From positions 111,617,506 through 111,681,505 of the forward strand of contig NC_092053.1 of the NCBI RefSeq assembly GCF_003086295.3: 64,000 nt of DNA, written 5' to 3'. Of this stretch, positions 44,113 through 53,504 are shown piece after piece. Every line of letters begins with the position of its first letter. The stretch's first letter is position 1. Source of the stretch: Arachis hypogaea. Taxonomy: Eukaryota; Streptophyta; Magnoliopsida; Fabales; Fabaceae. The translations under genes and the position numbers were made by a program. The notes beneath the pieces were generated by a model. The model saw nothing but the letters and a program-made list of their open reading frames with translations. It did not search any database and was not told the DNA's origin.

Positions 44113-44140
44113 AGTTTTTGGCACCGTTGCCGGGGATTGT
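44113..44140 (+). promoter_or_regulatory. PBS of non-autonomous gypsy element
   Basis: AGTTTTTGGCACCGTTGCCG then GGGATTG after the LTR. Matches the common plant gypsy PBS except GGCACC for GGCGCC. Confidence 0.85.
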
Positions 44141-45802
44141 TCGAGTTTGAACAACTGACGGTTCATCTTGTTGCTCAGATTAGGTAATTTTCTTTTTGTT
44201 TTATTTTCAAAAATTTTTCAAAAACTTTTCAAAAATTTCTCATCTGTTTTCGAAAAAAAATAAATAAATAAATCTTTTCAAAAATATATTTTTCTTCAGA
44301 ATTTTTAAGAATGAATTCTAGAGTTTCATGAAGCATGTTGAAGCCTGGCTGGCTGTAAAGCCATGTCTAATTCCTTTGGATAGGGGCCTCCAACCATCAT
44401 CATAGAGGCAAGTTAATTGGAATGTCAGCCGTGGCATGTCTGAGTTACATACTAAAGCTTGGCTGGCTATTAAGCCATGCCTAACCCTCGGATTGGAGCT
44501 TTAGACTAAGAATACAAGATTCCTGGAATTCATATTAAAAAATTTTGAAATCCTTATTTTCTTTTTCCTATATGTTTTTTCGAAAAAAATATACAAAAAT
44601 CCAAAAAAAATAAAAAAATCATAAAAATAAAAAATATTTCATGTTTCTTGTTTGAGTCTTGAGTCAAGTTGAAAGTTTGGTGTCAATTGCATATTCATCT
44701 TGTATTTTTCAAAAAATTCATGCATTCATAGTGTTCTTCATGATCTTCAAGTTGTTCTTGGTAAGTCTTCTTGTTTGATCTTGATGTTTTTATGTTTTGT
44801 GTCTTTTCTTGTTTTTCATATGCATTCTTGCATTCATAGTGTCTATACATGAAAAATTTTTAAGTTTGGTGTCTTGCATGTTTTCTTTGCATTAAAAATT
44901 TTTCAAAAATAAGTTCTTGATGTTCATCTTGACATTCAAAGTGTTCTTGGTGTTCATCTTGACATTCATAGCATTCTTGCATGCATTCATTGTTTTTATC
45001 CAAAATTTTCATGCATTGAGTCTTTTTCATGTTTCTCCCTCTCATCATTAAAAATTCAAAAATCAAAAAAAAAATATCTTTCCCTTTTTCACTCATAAAT
45101 TTCGAAAATTTGAGTTGACTTTTTCAAAACTTTTTAAAATCTAGTTGTTTTTATGAGTCAAATCAAATTTTCAATTTAAAAATCTTATCTTTTTCAAAAT
45201 CTTTTTCAAAAATCAAATCTTTTTTATTTTTCTTATTTATTTTCAAAAATTTTAAAAATATTTTTCAAAAATCTTTTTCTTATCTTTATCTCCTAATTTT
45301 TTAAAATAACATCATCAATTAATGTTTTGATTCAAAAATTTCAAGTTTGTTACTTGCTTGTTAAGAAAGATTCAAACTTTGAGTTCTAGAATCATATCTT
45401 GTGATTTCTTGTGAATCAAGTCATTAATTGTGATTTTAAAAATCAAATCTTTTTCAAAACTAATTTCAATCATATCTTTTCAAAAATATCTCTTTATCTT
45501 ATCTTTTTCAAAATTTGATTTTAAAATATCCTTTCTAACTTCTTATCTTCTTATCTTTTCAAAATTGATTTTCAAATTTGTTTCAACTAACTAACTAACT
45601 TTTTGTTTGTTTCTTATCTTTTTCAAAACTACCTAACTAACTCTCTCTCTCTAATTTTCGAAAATATCTTCCCTCTTTTTCAAAATTTCTTTTTAATTAA
45701 CTAATTATTTTAATTTTTGATTTTAATTTTCGAAAAATTACTAACCTTGTTCAAAAACTATTTTCGAAAATCACTAACTCTTTTTCAAAAATTATTTTCG
45801 AA

Positions 45803-45841
<39 letters not shown>

Positions 45842-46013
45842 CTCCTTCTATTTATTTATTCATCTACTAACACTTTATCTCACCCTAATTCGAACCCCCT
45901 CTTCCATCTGTGTTCGAATTTTTTCTTCTTCTTTTCTTCTACTCACACAGGGACCTCTATACTGTGGTAAAAAGGACCCCTATTATTATTATTTTTCTGT
46001 CCCTCTTTTTCAT
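44141..46013 (+). other. Long untranslated leader of non-autonomous element
   Basis: 1.9 kb of mostly AT-rich, non-coding sequence. It has two similar hairpins: TGGCT-GTAA-AGCCA (44350-44363) and TGGCT-ATTA-AGCCA (44464-44477), each in a longer direct repeat. Many TTTTCAAAA and TTTTCGAAAA phrases fill 44200-45790, and a (CT)n microsatellite spans about 45802-45839. AAGTTTGGTGTC occurs at 44653 and 44861. The open frame upstream of 46014 is microsatellite translation, not gag. Confidence 0.7.
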
Positions 46014-47726
46014 ATGAGCAGGAGCAAGGACAAGAACATTCTTGTAGAAGCAGATCCAGAACCTGAAAGGACTCTGAAGAGGAAACTAAGAGAAGCTAAA
46101 TTACAACAATCCAGCAAGCACCTTTCAGAAAGTTTCGAACAAGAAGAGGAGATGGCAGCCGAAAATAATAATAATGCAAGGAGGATGCTTGGTGACTTTA
46201 CTGCACTTAATTCCAATTTACATGGAAGAAGCATCTCCATTCCTGCCATTGGAGCAAACAATTTTAAGCTGAAACCTCAATTAGTTTCTCTGATGTAGCA
46301 GAACTGCAAGTTTCATGGACTTCCATCTGAAGATCCTTTTCAGTTCTTAACTGAATTCTTGCAGATCTGTGATACTGTTAAGACTAATGGAGTAGATCCT
46401 GAAGTCTACAGGCTCATGCTTTTCCCTTTTGCTGTGAGAGACAGAGCTAGAATATGGTTGGACTCTCAACCTAAGGATAGCCTGAACTCTTGGGATAAGC
46501 TGGTCAAGGCTTTCTTAGCCAAGTTCTTTCCTCCTCAAAAGCTGAGTAAGCTTAGAGTGGATGTTCAGACCTTCAGACAGAAAGAAGGTGAATCCCTCTA
46601 TGAAGCTTAGGAGAGATACAAAGAACTGACCAAAAAGTGTCCTTCTGACATGCTTTCAGAATGGACCATCCTGGACATATTCTATGATGGTCTGTCTGAA
46701 TTAGCTAAAATGTCATTGGATACCTCTGCAGGTGGATCCATTCACTTAAAGAAAACGCCTGCAGAAGCTCAAGAACTCATTGACATGGTTGCTAATAACC
46801 AGTTCATGTACACTTCTGAGAGGAATCCTGTGAGTAATGGGACGCCTATGAAGAAGGGAGTTCTTGAAATTGATACTCTGAATGCCATATTGGCTCAGAA
46901 TAAAATATTGACTCAGCAAGTCAATATGATTTCTCAGAGTCTGAATGGAATGCAAGCTGCATCCAACAGTACTCAAGAGGCATCTTCTGAAGAAGAAGCT
47001 TATGATCCTGAAAACCCTGCAATAGCAGAGGTGAATTACATGGGTGAACCTTATGGAAACACCTATAACCCCTCATGGAGAAATCACCCAAATCTCTCAT
47101 GGAAGGATCAACAAAAGCCTCAACAAGGCATTAATAATGGTGGAAGAAATAGGTTTAACAATAGTAAACCTTTTCCATCATCCACTCAGTAACAGACAGA
47201 GAACTCTGAACAAAATACCTCTAATTTAGCAAACTTAGTCTCTGATCTATCTAAGGCCATTGTAAGTTTCATGAATGAAACAAGGTCCTCCATTAGAAAT
47301 TTGGAGGCACAAGTGGGCCAGCTGAGTAAAAGGATCACTGAAATCTCTCCTAGTACTCTCCCAAGCAATACAGAAGAAAATCCAAAAGGAGAGTGCAAGG
47401 CCATTGACATAGTCAACACGGCCGAACCTGGAGAGGAAGGGGAGGACGTAAATCCCAGTGAGGAAGACCTCCTGGGACGTCCAGTGATCAATAAGGAGTT
47501 TCTCTTTGAGGAACCAAAGGAATCTGAGACTCATCTAGAGACCATAGAGATTCCATTAAACCTCCTTATGCCCTTCATGAGCTCTGATGAGTATTCCTCT
47601 TCTGAAGAAAATGAGGATGTTACTGAAGAGCAAGTTGCCAAGTACCTTGGTGCAATCATGAAGCTGAATGCCAAATTATTTGGTATTGAGACTTGGGAGG
47701 AGGGAACCTCCCTTGTTCACCAATGA
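46014..47726 (+). pseudogene. Gypsy gag of the non-autonomous element
   Basis: One reading frame of 570 codons plus a final stop, from ATG at 46014, with in-frame stops at 46296 (TAG), about 46607 (TAG for Trp in YEA-W-ERYK) and 47190 (TAA). Features: DPEPERTLKRKLREAKLQ near residue 17, [13 protein letters not shown], the capsid region with [32 protein letters not shown] and LDTSAGGSIHLKKTPAEAQ, then an Asn-rich tail and the coiled-coil-like IRNLEAQVGQLSKRI, ending in an acidic Glu/Ser-rich region. Alignable along its length with the gag at 25044-26777. Apart from those stops the frame is preserved, suggesting recent decay or read-through. Confidence 0.85.
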
Positions 47727-48348
47727 ACTAAGTGATCTGGATCAACTGACATTGCCTCAGAAGAAATAAGATCCTGGAAAGTTCGTAATACCTTGTACCA
47801 TAGGCAACATGATCTTTGAAAAGGCTCTGTGTGACCTTGGTTCAGGGATAAACCTCATGCCCCTCTCTGTAATAGAGAAACTGGGAATCTTTGGGGTGCA
47901 AGCTACTAAAATCTCATTAGAGATGGCAGACAATTCAAGAAAACAGGCTTATGGACAAGTAGATGACGTGTTAGTAAAGGTTAAAGGCCTTTACATCCCT
48001 GCTGATTTCATAATCCTTGATACTGGGAAGGATGAGGATGAATCCATCATCCTTGGAAGACCTTTTCTAGCCACAACAAGAGCTGTGATTGATGTTGACA
48101 GAGGTAAATTAGTCCTTCAATTGAATGAGGACTCCCTTGTGTTTACAACTCAAGGTTACCCTTCTGTAAACATGGAAAAGAGGCACAGTAAGCTTCTCTC
48201 AAAACAGAGTCAACCAGAGCCCCCACAGTCAAACTCTAAGTTTGGTGTTGGGAGGCCACAACCAAACTCTAAGTTTGGTGTTGAACTCCCATATCCAAAC
48301 TCTAAGTTTGGTGTTGGGAAGTCTCAACAATGCTCTGAACATCTGTGA
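47727..48348 (+). CDS. Gypsy aspartic protease with repeated C-terminus
   Basis: The domain starts before the first Met: [12 protein letters not shown] lies near 47773, downstream of a stop. The main open part at 47809-48348 has the active-site phrase [14 protein letters not shown] (usual DLGASIN, changed at two positions) and [16 protein letters not shown]. The last third is unusual. Three 33-bp units each encode an NSKFGVG-containing 11-residue repeat (48231-48318). No RT follows; the frame ends at TGA near 48348. It would process gag. Activity is uncertain because of the altered D-L-G-A-S box. Confidence 0.75.
48231..48318 (+). repeat. 33-bp tandem repeat with PPT-like core
   Basis: Three copies, at 48231, 48264 and 48297, each with AAACTCTAAGTTTGGTGTTG. 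The core AAGTTTGGTGTTG is identical to the last part of the sequence just before the 3' LTR (51406-51418). Confidence 0.9.
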
Positions 48349-48383
48349 GGCTCCATGAGAGCCCACTGTCAAGCTATTGACAT

Positions 48384-48413
48384 TAAAGAAGCGCTTGTTG
48401 GGAGGCAACCCAA
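48384..48413 (+). promoter_or_regulatory. Conserved motif after protease ORF
   Basis: TTAAAGAAGCGCTTGTTGGG then AGGCAACCCAA, 36 nt after the stop. TTGGG-AGGCAA-CCCAA can form a 5-bp stem. It is the same motif as at 21331-21362 after integrase of the related element. Confidence 0.55.
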
Positions 48414-48549
48414 TTTTTATTTATCTAATTTTATTTTTCTTGTTCTTTCATGTTTTATTAGGTTCATGATCATGTGGAGTCACAAAATAAATATAAAAAT
48501 TGAAAACGGAATCAAAAACAACAGAAGAAAAATCACACCCTGGAGGAAG

Positions 48550-48745
48550 ACCTTACTGGCGTTTAAACGCCAGTAAGAAGCATCTGGCTGGCGTTCAACG
48601 CCAGAACAGAGCATGGTTCTGGCGCTGAACGCCCAAAATGGGCAGCATCTGGGCGTTTGAACGCCAGAATTACACCCTGGAGAAGAGCTGGCACTGAACG
48701 CCCAGAACAAGCACCAATCTGGCGCTGAACGCCCAGAGTTGTGTG
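48550..48745. repeat. GGCGTTNAACGCC palindrome array
   Basis: Six to seven palindromic units: CTGGCGTTTAAACGCCAG, CTGGCGTTCAACGCCAG, TGGCGCTGAACGCCCA, GGGCGTTTGAACGCCAG, GGCACTGAACGCCC and GGCGCTGAACGCCC, spaced about 25-45 bp. Related units are in both LTRs (42770-42900, 51790-51905). No ORF of substance. Confidence 0.9.
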
Positions 48746-49123
48746 CAAGGGCATTTTGCATACCTAATTTGGTACAAGGTTGTAAATCCTTGAACACCTC
48801 AGGATCTGTGGACCCCACAGGATCACCACCTACCTCCACTCACTTCTTCTCACCCATCTTTCACACAATCCCATAAACACTCTTCCCCAAAACTCTTCAC
48901 CAATCACCTCAACCTCCCTTTCCTATATAAAGCCCTCCATTATTCTTCATTTTCACACAACACAACCCTCTCTTCCCCTTCTTGGCCGAATACACCCCTC
49001 CCCCATCTCCTCCATATTTTCTTCTTCTTCTTCATCTATTCTTTCTTCTCTTGCTCGAGGGCGAGTAATATTCTAAGTTTGGTGTGGTAAAAGCATAAGC
49101 TTTTTGTTTTTCCATTACCATTG

Positions 49124-50209
49124 ATGGCACCCAAGACCGGAGAATCCTCTAGAAAAGGGAAAAGGAAGACAAAAGCTTCCACCTCCGAGTCATGGGAGAT
49201 GGAAAGATTCATCTCCAAAGCTCATCAAGACCACTTCTATGATGTTGTGGTCAAGAAGAAGGTGATCCCCGAGGTCCCTTTCAAGCTCAAGAAAAATGAG
49301 TATCCAGAGATCCAACATGAAATCCAAAGAAGAGGTTGGGAAGTTCTAACAAACCCCATCCAACAAGTCGGCACCCTAATGGTTCAAGAGTTCTATGCCA
49401 ATGCATGGATCACTAGGAACCATGATCAAAGTAAGAACCCAAACCCAAAGAATTATATTACAATGGTTTGGGGGAAATACTTAGATTTTAGTCCGGAAAA
49501 TGTGAGGTTGGCGTTTAACTTGCCTATGATGCAAGGAGATGCACGCCCCTACACTAGAAGGGTCAACTTTAATCAAAGGTTGGACCAAGTCCTCATGGAC
49601 ATATGTGTGGAAGGAGCTCAATGGAAGATTGACTCCAAAGGCAAGCCGGTTCAATTAAGAAGACTGGACCTCAAGCCTGTGGCTAGAGGATGGTTGGAGT
49701 TCATCCAACGCTCCATCATCCCCACTAGCAACCGATCTGAAGTTATTGTGGATCGGGCCATCATGATTCATAGCATCATGATTGGAGAGGAAGTAGAAGT
49801 TCATGAAGTCATCTCCCTTGAATTCTACAAAATAGCCAAAAAGCCCTCTCCTGGGGCAAGGCTAGCTTTTCCTCATCTTATTTGCCATCTATGTTACTCA
49901 GCTGGAGCTTTCATAGAAGGAGACATTCCCATTGAGGAAGAGAAGCCCATCACTAAGAAAAGGATGGAGCAAGCAAGAGAGCACATTCATGGATCTCAAG
50001 AGACGCATGAAGCTCATCACCATGAGATCCTGGAGATGCCTCAAATGCATTTTTCTCCACAAAACTATTGGGAGCAAATCAACACCTCCCTAGGAGAATT
50101 AAGTTCCAACATAGGACAACTAAGGGTGGAACATCAAGAGCACTCCATCATCCTTCATGAAATAAGAGAAGATCAAAAAGCAATGAGGGAGGAGCAACAA
50201 AGACAATGA
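49124..50209 (+). CDS. Extra ORF of gypsy element (putative plant transposon protein domain)
   Basis: 361 aa, uninterrupted, in the place where Athila elements carry an envelope-like or additional ORF. The N-terminus is basic (MAPKTGESSRKGKRKTKAST). The central part (about residues 30-270) has RGWEVLTNPIQQVGTLMVQE, then VWGKYLDFSPENVRLAFNLP, VARGWLEFIQRSIIPTSNRS and LICHLCYSAGA. These resemble the 'putative plant transposon protein' domain (the family I know as Transposase_32/PF20167) found in many legume retroelement proteins. A Glu/Gln/His-rich coiled-coil tail follows (about 300-361). No transmembrane segment or signal peptide is evident, so an envelope role is not supported. Function unknown. 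Being intact while gag has three stops is notable. Confidence 0.75.
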   Translation: MAPKTGESSRKGKRKTKASTSESWEMERFISKAHQDHFYDVVVKKKVIPEVPFKLKKNEYPEIQHEIQRRGWEVLTNPIQQVGTLMVQEFYANAWITRNHDQSKNPNPKNYITMVWGKYLDFSPENVRLAFNLPMMQGDARPYTRRVNFNQRLDQVLMDICVEGAQWKIDSKGKPVQLRRLDLKPVARGWLEFIQRSIIPTSNRSEVIVDRAIMIHSIMIGEEVEVHEVISLEFYKIAKKPSPGARLAFPHLICHLCYSAGAFIEGDIPIEEEKPITKKRMEQAREHIHGSQETHEAHHHEILEMPQMHFSPQNYWEQINTSLGELSSNIGQLRVEHQEHSIILHEIREDQKAMREEQQRQ

Positions 50210-51380
50210 AGAGACATAGAAGAGCTCAAGGACATCATTAGTTCCTCAAGAAGGAAATGCCACCATCACTAAGGTGGACTCATTCCTTGTTCTTACATTC
50301 TCTGTTTTTCGTTTTCTCTATGTTAAGTGCTTATCCATGTTTATGTCTTCATTACATGATCATTAGTATTTAGTAACTTTGTCTTAAAGTTATGAATGTC
50401 CTATGAATCTATCACCTCTCTTAAATGAAAACTGTTTTAATTCAAAAGAACAAGAAGTACATGAGTTTCGAATTTATCCTTGAACTTAGTTTAATTATAT
50501 TGATGTTGTGACAATGCTTCTTGTTTTCTGAATGAATGCTTGAACAGTGCATATGTCTTTTGAAGTTGTTGTTTAAGAATGTTAAATATGTTGGCTCTTG
50601 AAAGAATGATAATAAGGAGACATGTTATTTGATAATCTGAAAAATCATAAAAATGATTCTTGAAGCAAGAAAAAGCAGCAAAGAACAAAGCTTGCAGGAA
50701 AAAAAATAGCGAAAAAATAGGAAAAAAAAAAGAGAAAAAGCAAGCAGAAAAAGCCAAAAGCTCTTAAAACCAAGAGGCAAGAGCAAAAAGCCAATAACCC
50801 TTAAAACCAAAAGGCAAGGATAAATAAAAAGGATCCCAAGGCTTTGAGCATCAGTGGATAGGAGGGCCTAAAGGAATAAAATCCTGGCCTAAGCGGCTAA
50901 ACCAAGCTGTCCCTAACCATGTGCTTGTGGCGTGAAGGTGTCAAGTGAAAACTTGAGACTGAGCGGTTAAAGTCAAGGTTCAAAGCAAAAGAAGAGTGTG
51001 CTTAAGAACCCTGGACACCTCTAATTGGGGACTTTAGCAAAGCTGAGTCACAATCTGAAAAGGTTCACCCAATTATGTGTCTGTGGCATTTATGTATCCA
51101 GTGGTAATACTGGAAAACAAAGTGCTTAGGACCACGGCCAAGACTCATAAAATAGCTGCATTAAAGAATCATCATACTGAACTAGGAGAATCAATAACAC
51201 TATCTGAACTCTGAGTTCCTATAGATGCCAATCATTCTGAACTTCAATGGATAAAGTGAGATGCCAAAACTATTCAAGAGGCAAAAAGCTACAAGTCCCG
51301 CTCATTTAATTGGAGCTATGTTTCATTGATAGTTTGAAATTTATAGTATATTCTCTTCTTTTTATCCTATTTGATTTTTG
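50210..51380 (+). other. Non-coding 3' region of non-autonomous element
   Basis: No coding potential. 50690-50830 is A-rich with two copies of CTTAAAACCAAGAGGCAAG / CTTAAAACCAAAAGGCAAGG (50763, 50800). The rest is unremarkable, leading to the hairpin and PPT at 51381. Confidence 0.65.
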
Positions 51381-51418
51381 GTTGCTTGGGGACAAGCAAC
51401 AATTTAAGTTTGGTGTTG
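51381..51418 (+). promoter_or_regulatory. Pre-PPT hairpin (copy C) and polypurine tract
   Basis: GTTGCTTG-GGGA-CAAGCAAC (51381-51400), perfect 8-bp stem, then 18 nt AATTTAAGTTTGGTGTTG to the LTR start. The same layout as 19416-19453. Confidence 0.8.
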
Positions 51419-53133
51419 TGATGAGCGGATAATTTATACGCTTTTTGGCATTGTTTTTAGTATGTTTTTAGTAGAATCTAGTTACTTTTAGGGATGTTTT
51501 CATTAGTTTTTATGTTAAATTCACATTTCTGGACTTTACTATGAGTTTGTGTGTTTTTCTGTGATTTCAGGTATTTTCTGGCTAAAATTGAGGGACTTGA
51601 GCAAAAATCAGATTCAGAGGTTGAAGAAGGACTGCTGATGTTGTTGGATTCTGACCTCCCTGCACTCAAAGTGGATTTTCTGGAGTTACAGAACCCAAAA
51701 TCGCACGCTTCCAATTGCATTGGAAAGTAGACATCCAGGGCTTTCCAGAAATATATAATAGTCCATACTTTGGCCAAGTTTAGACGACGTAAAAGGGCGT
51801 TGAACGCCAGTTCTACGCTGCTATCTGGAGTTAAACGCCAGAAACACGTCACAAGCCAGAGTTGAACGCCAGAAATACGTTACAAACTGGCGTTCAACTC
51901 CAAGATTGACCTCTACACGTGTAACATTCAAGCTCAGCCCAAGCACACACCAAGTGGGCCCCGGAAGTGGATTTATGCATCAATTACTTACTTCTGTAAA
52001 CCCTAGTAACTAGTTTATTATAAATAGGACTTTTTACTATTGTATTAGACATCTTTGATCAGTTTTATGCTATCTTAGACTTTCATGGGGGCTGGCCATT
52101 CGGCCATGCCTGAATCATTATCACTTATGTATTTTCATACGGTAGAGTTTCTGCACTCCATAGATTAAGGTGTGGAGCTCTGCTGTTCCTCAAAGATTAA
52201 TGCAAAGTACTACTGTTTTTCTATTCAATTCAACTTATTCCGCTTCTAAGATATTCATTCGCACTTCAACCTGAATGTGATGAACATGACAATCATCATC
52301 ATTCCCTATGAACGCGTGCCTGAAAACCACTTCCGTTCTACTTTAGATTGAATGAGTATCTCTTTGATCTCTTAATCAGAATCTTCGTGGTATAAACTAG
52401 ATTGATGGCGGCATTCATGAGAGTCCGAAAAGTCTAAACCTTGTCTGTGGTATTCCGAGTAGGACTATGGGATTGAATGACTGTGACGAACTTCAAACTC
52501 GCGAGTGCTGGGCGTAGTGACAGACGCAAAAGGAGGGTGAATCCTATTCCAGTATGATCGAGAACCTCAGATGATTAGCCGTGCTGTGACAGAGCATTTG
52601 GACCATTTTCACAAGAGGATAGGATGCAGCCATTGACAAGGGTGATGCCTCCAGACGATTAGCCATGCAGTGACAGCGCATCGGACCATTTTCCAGAGAG
52701 GATTAAAAGTAGCCATTGACAACGGTGATGTCCTTACATAAAGCCAGCCGTAGAAAGGAGTAAGACTGATTGGATGAAGACAGCGGGAAAGCAGAGATCA
52801 GAGGAACGAAAGCATCTCTATACGCTTATATGAAATTCTCACCAATGAATTACATAAGTGTTTCTATCCTTATTTTATGTTTATTTATTATTTATGTTCG
52901 AAAACTCCATAACTATTTTATATCCGCCTGACTGAGATTTACAAGGTGACCATAGCTTGCTTTATACCAACAATCTCCGTGGGATCGACCCTTACTCACG
53001 TAAGGTTTATTACTTGGACGACCCAGTGCACTTGCTGGTTAGTTGTATCGAAGTTGTGAATGAAAAACGATTTATTAAGACGTGCGTACAGAGTTTCTGG
53101 CGCCGTTGCCTGAGATCACAATTTCGTGCACCA
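51419..53133 (+). mobile_element. 3' LTR of non-autonomous gypsy element
   Basis: 1,715 bp, near-identical to the 5' LTR, ending TTCGTGCACCA followed by AATAC (53134-53138). It also carries the internal PBS-like TGGCGCCGTTGCC (53098-53110) and the U5 hairpin CCTTAC-TCAC-GTAAGG (52990-53005). Confidence 0.92.
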
Positions 53134-53138
53134 AATAC

Positions 53139-53434
53139 GTTATCAATTCTCACCAAGACAGACGTTGAGGAGAAGCCGTTACTGATGAAGAACCGATCAT
53201 ATAAAAGCAAGGTAAAAGTATATTTTTCAGACACTTCCGACTTGAATCTCATACTGACTTAAGCATTGGAGTGCCTTTGCAGGTACACTCCCCCCTCTCT
53301 TCTTCTTCATTGTCCACACCTACGCAAGTTGAAAGGAAAAGCTCGGAACATACGAGTTAGCAGTGCAGCCTTCCGAAGATAAAGCTCGGCTGACGTTCCA
53401 TACGAGGAGCCGACCTATTCTACAGGCAAGAACA
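53139..53434 (+). mobile_element. Tat 5' LTR, right part
   Basis: Continues the Tat LTR from GTTATCAATTCTCACC to AGGCAAGAACA. Together with 42243-42396 it makes 450 bp, matching the 449-bp 3' LTR. It includes a TATAAAAG sequence at 53200, a possible TATA box for the element. Confidence 0.92.
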
Positions 53435-53435
53435 A

Positions 53436-53455
53436 CTGGCGCCCACCGTGGGGCC
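53436..53455 (+). promoter_or_regulatory. Tat element primer-binding site
   Basis: CTGGCGCCCACCGTGGGGCC begins two bases after the LTR end. It differs from the PBS of the Athila-like elements, in keeping with a separate lineage. Confidence 0.8.
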
Positions 53456-53504
53456 GAAGAGATAAATTTTTTCCTCTTCTGGTCTCTATTCCTCCGCCTA
53501 ACCT

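Larger units (their letters stand above)
42397..53133 (+). mobile_element. Non-autonomous gypsy element (gag-protease only), inside the Tat LTR
   Basis: 10,737 bp. LTRs of 1,716 and 1,715 bp start TGATGAGCGGATAATTTATA and end TTCGTGCACCA. Flanks are GATAC/AATAC (one mismatch). It has a PBS, a 1.9-kb leader, gag, a protease, a palindrome array, a 361-aa extra ORF and a hairpin-PPT, but no RT, RNase H or integrase. It must therefore use enzymes from another element. Its gag resembles that of the 18094-28415 element. From memory it recalls described peanut autonomous/non-autonomous pairs such as FIDEL/Feral, which I cannot check here. Confidence 0.9.

Noticed and set aside
44113..44140. tRNA-like sequences at TGGCGCCGTTGCC and TGGTATC sites
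   Set aside because: These are short primer-binding sites complementary to tRNA 3' ends. No cloverleaf can be formed around them.
45717..46013. Upstream extension of the gag ORF
   Set aside because: It translates leader DNA and a CT microsatellite. Homology to the other gag starts at the ATG at 46014.
49124..50209. Reading the 361-aa ORF as a retroviral envelope
   Set aside because: It has the position of an env-like ORF, but no signal peptide or membrane span is visible and the sequence resembles the putative plant transposon protein family.
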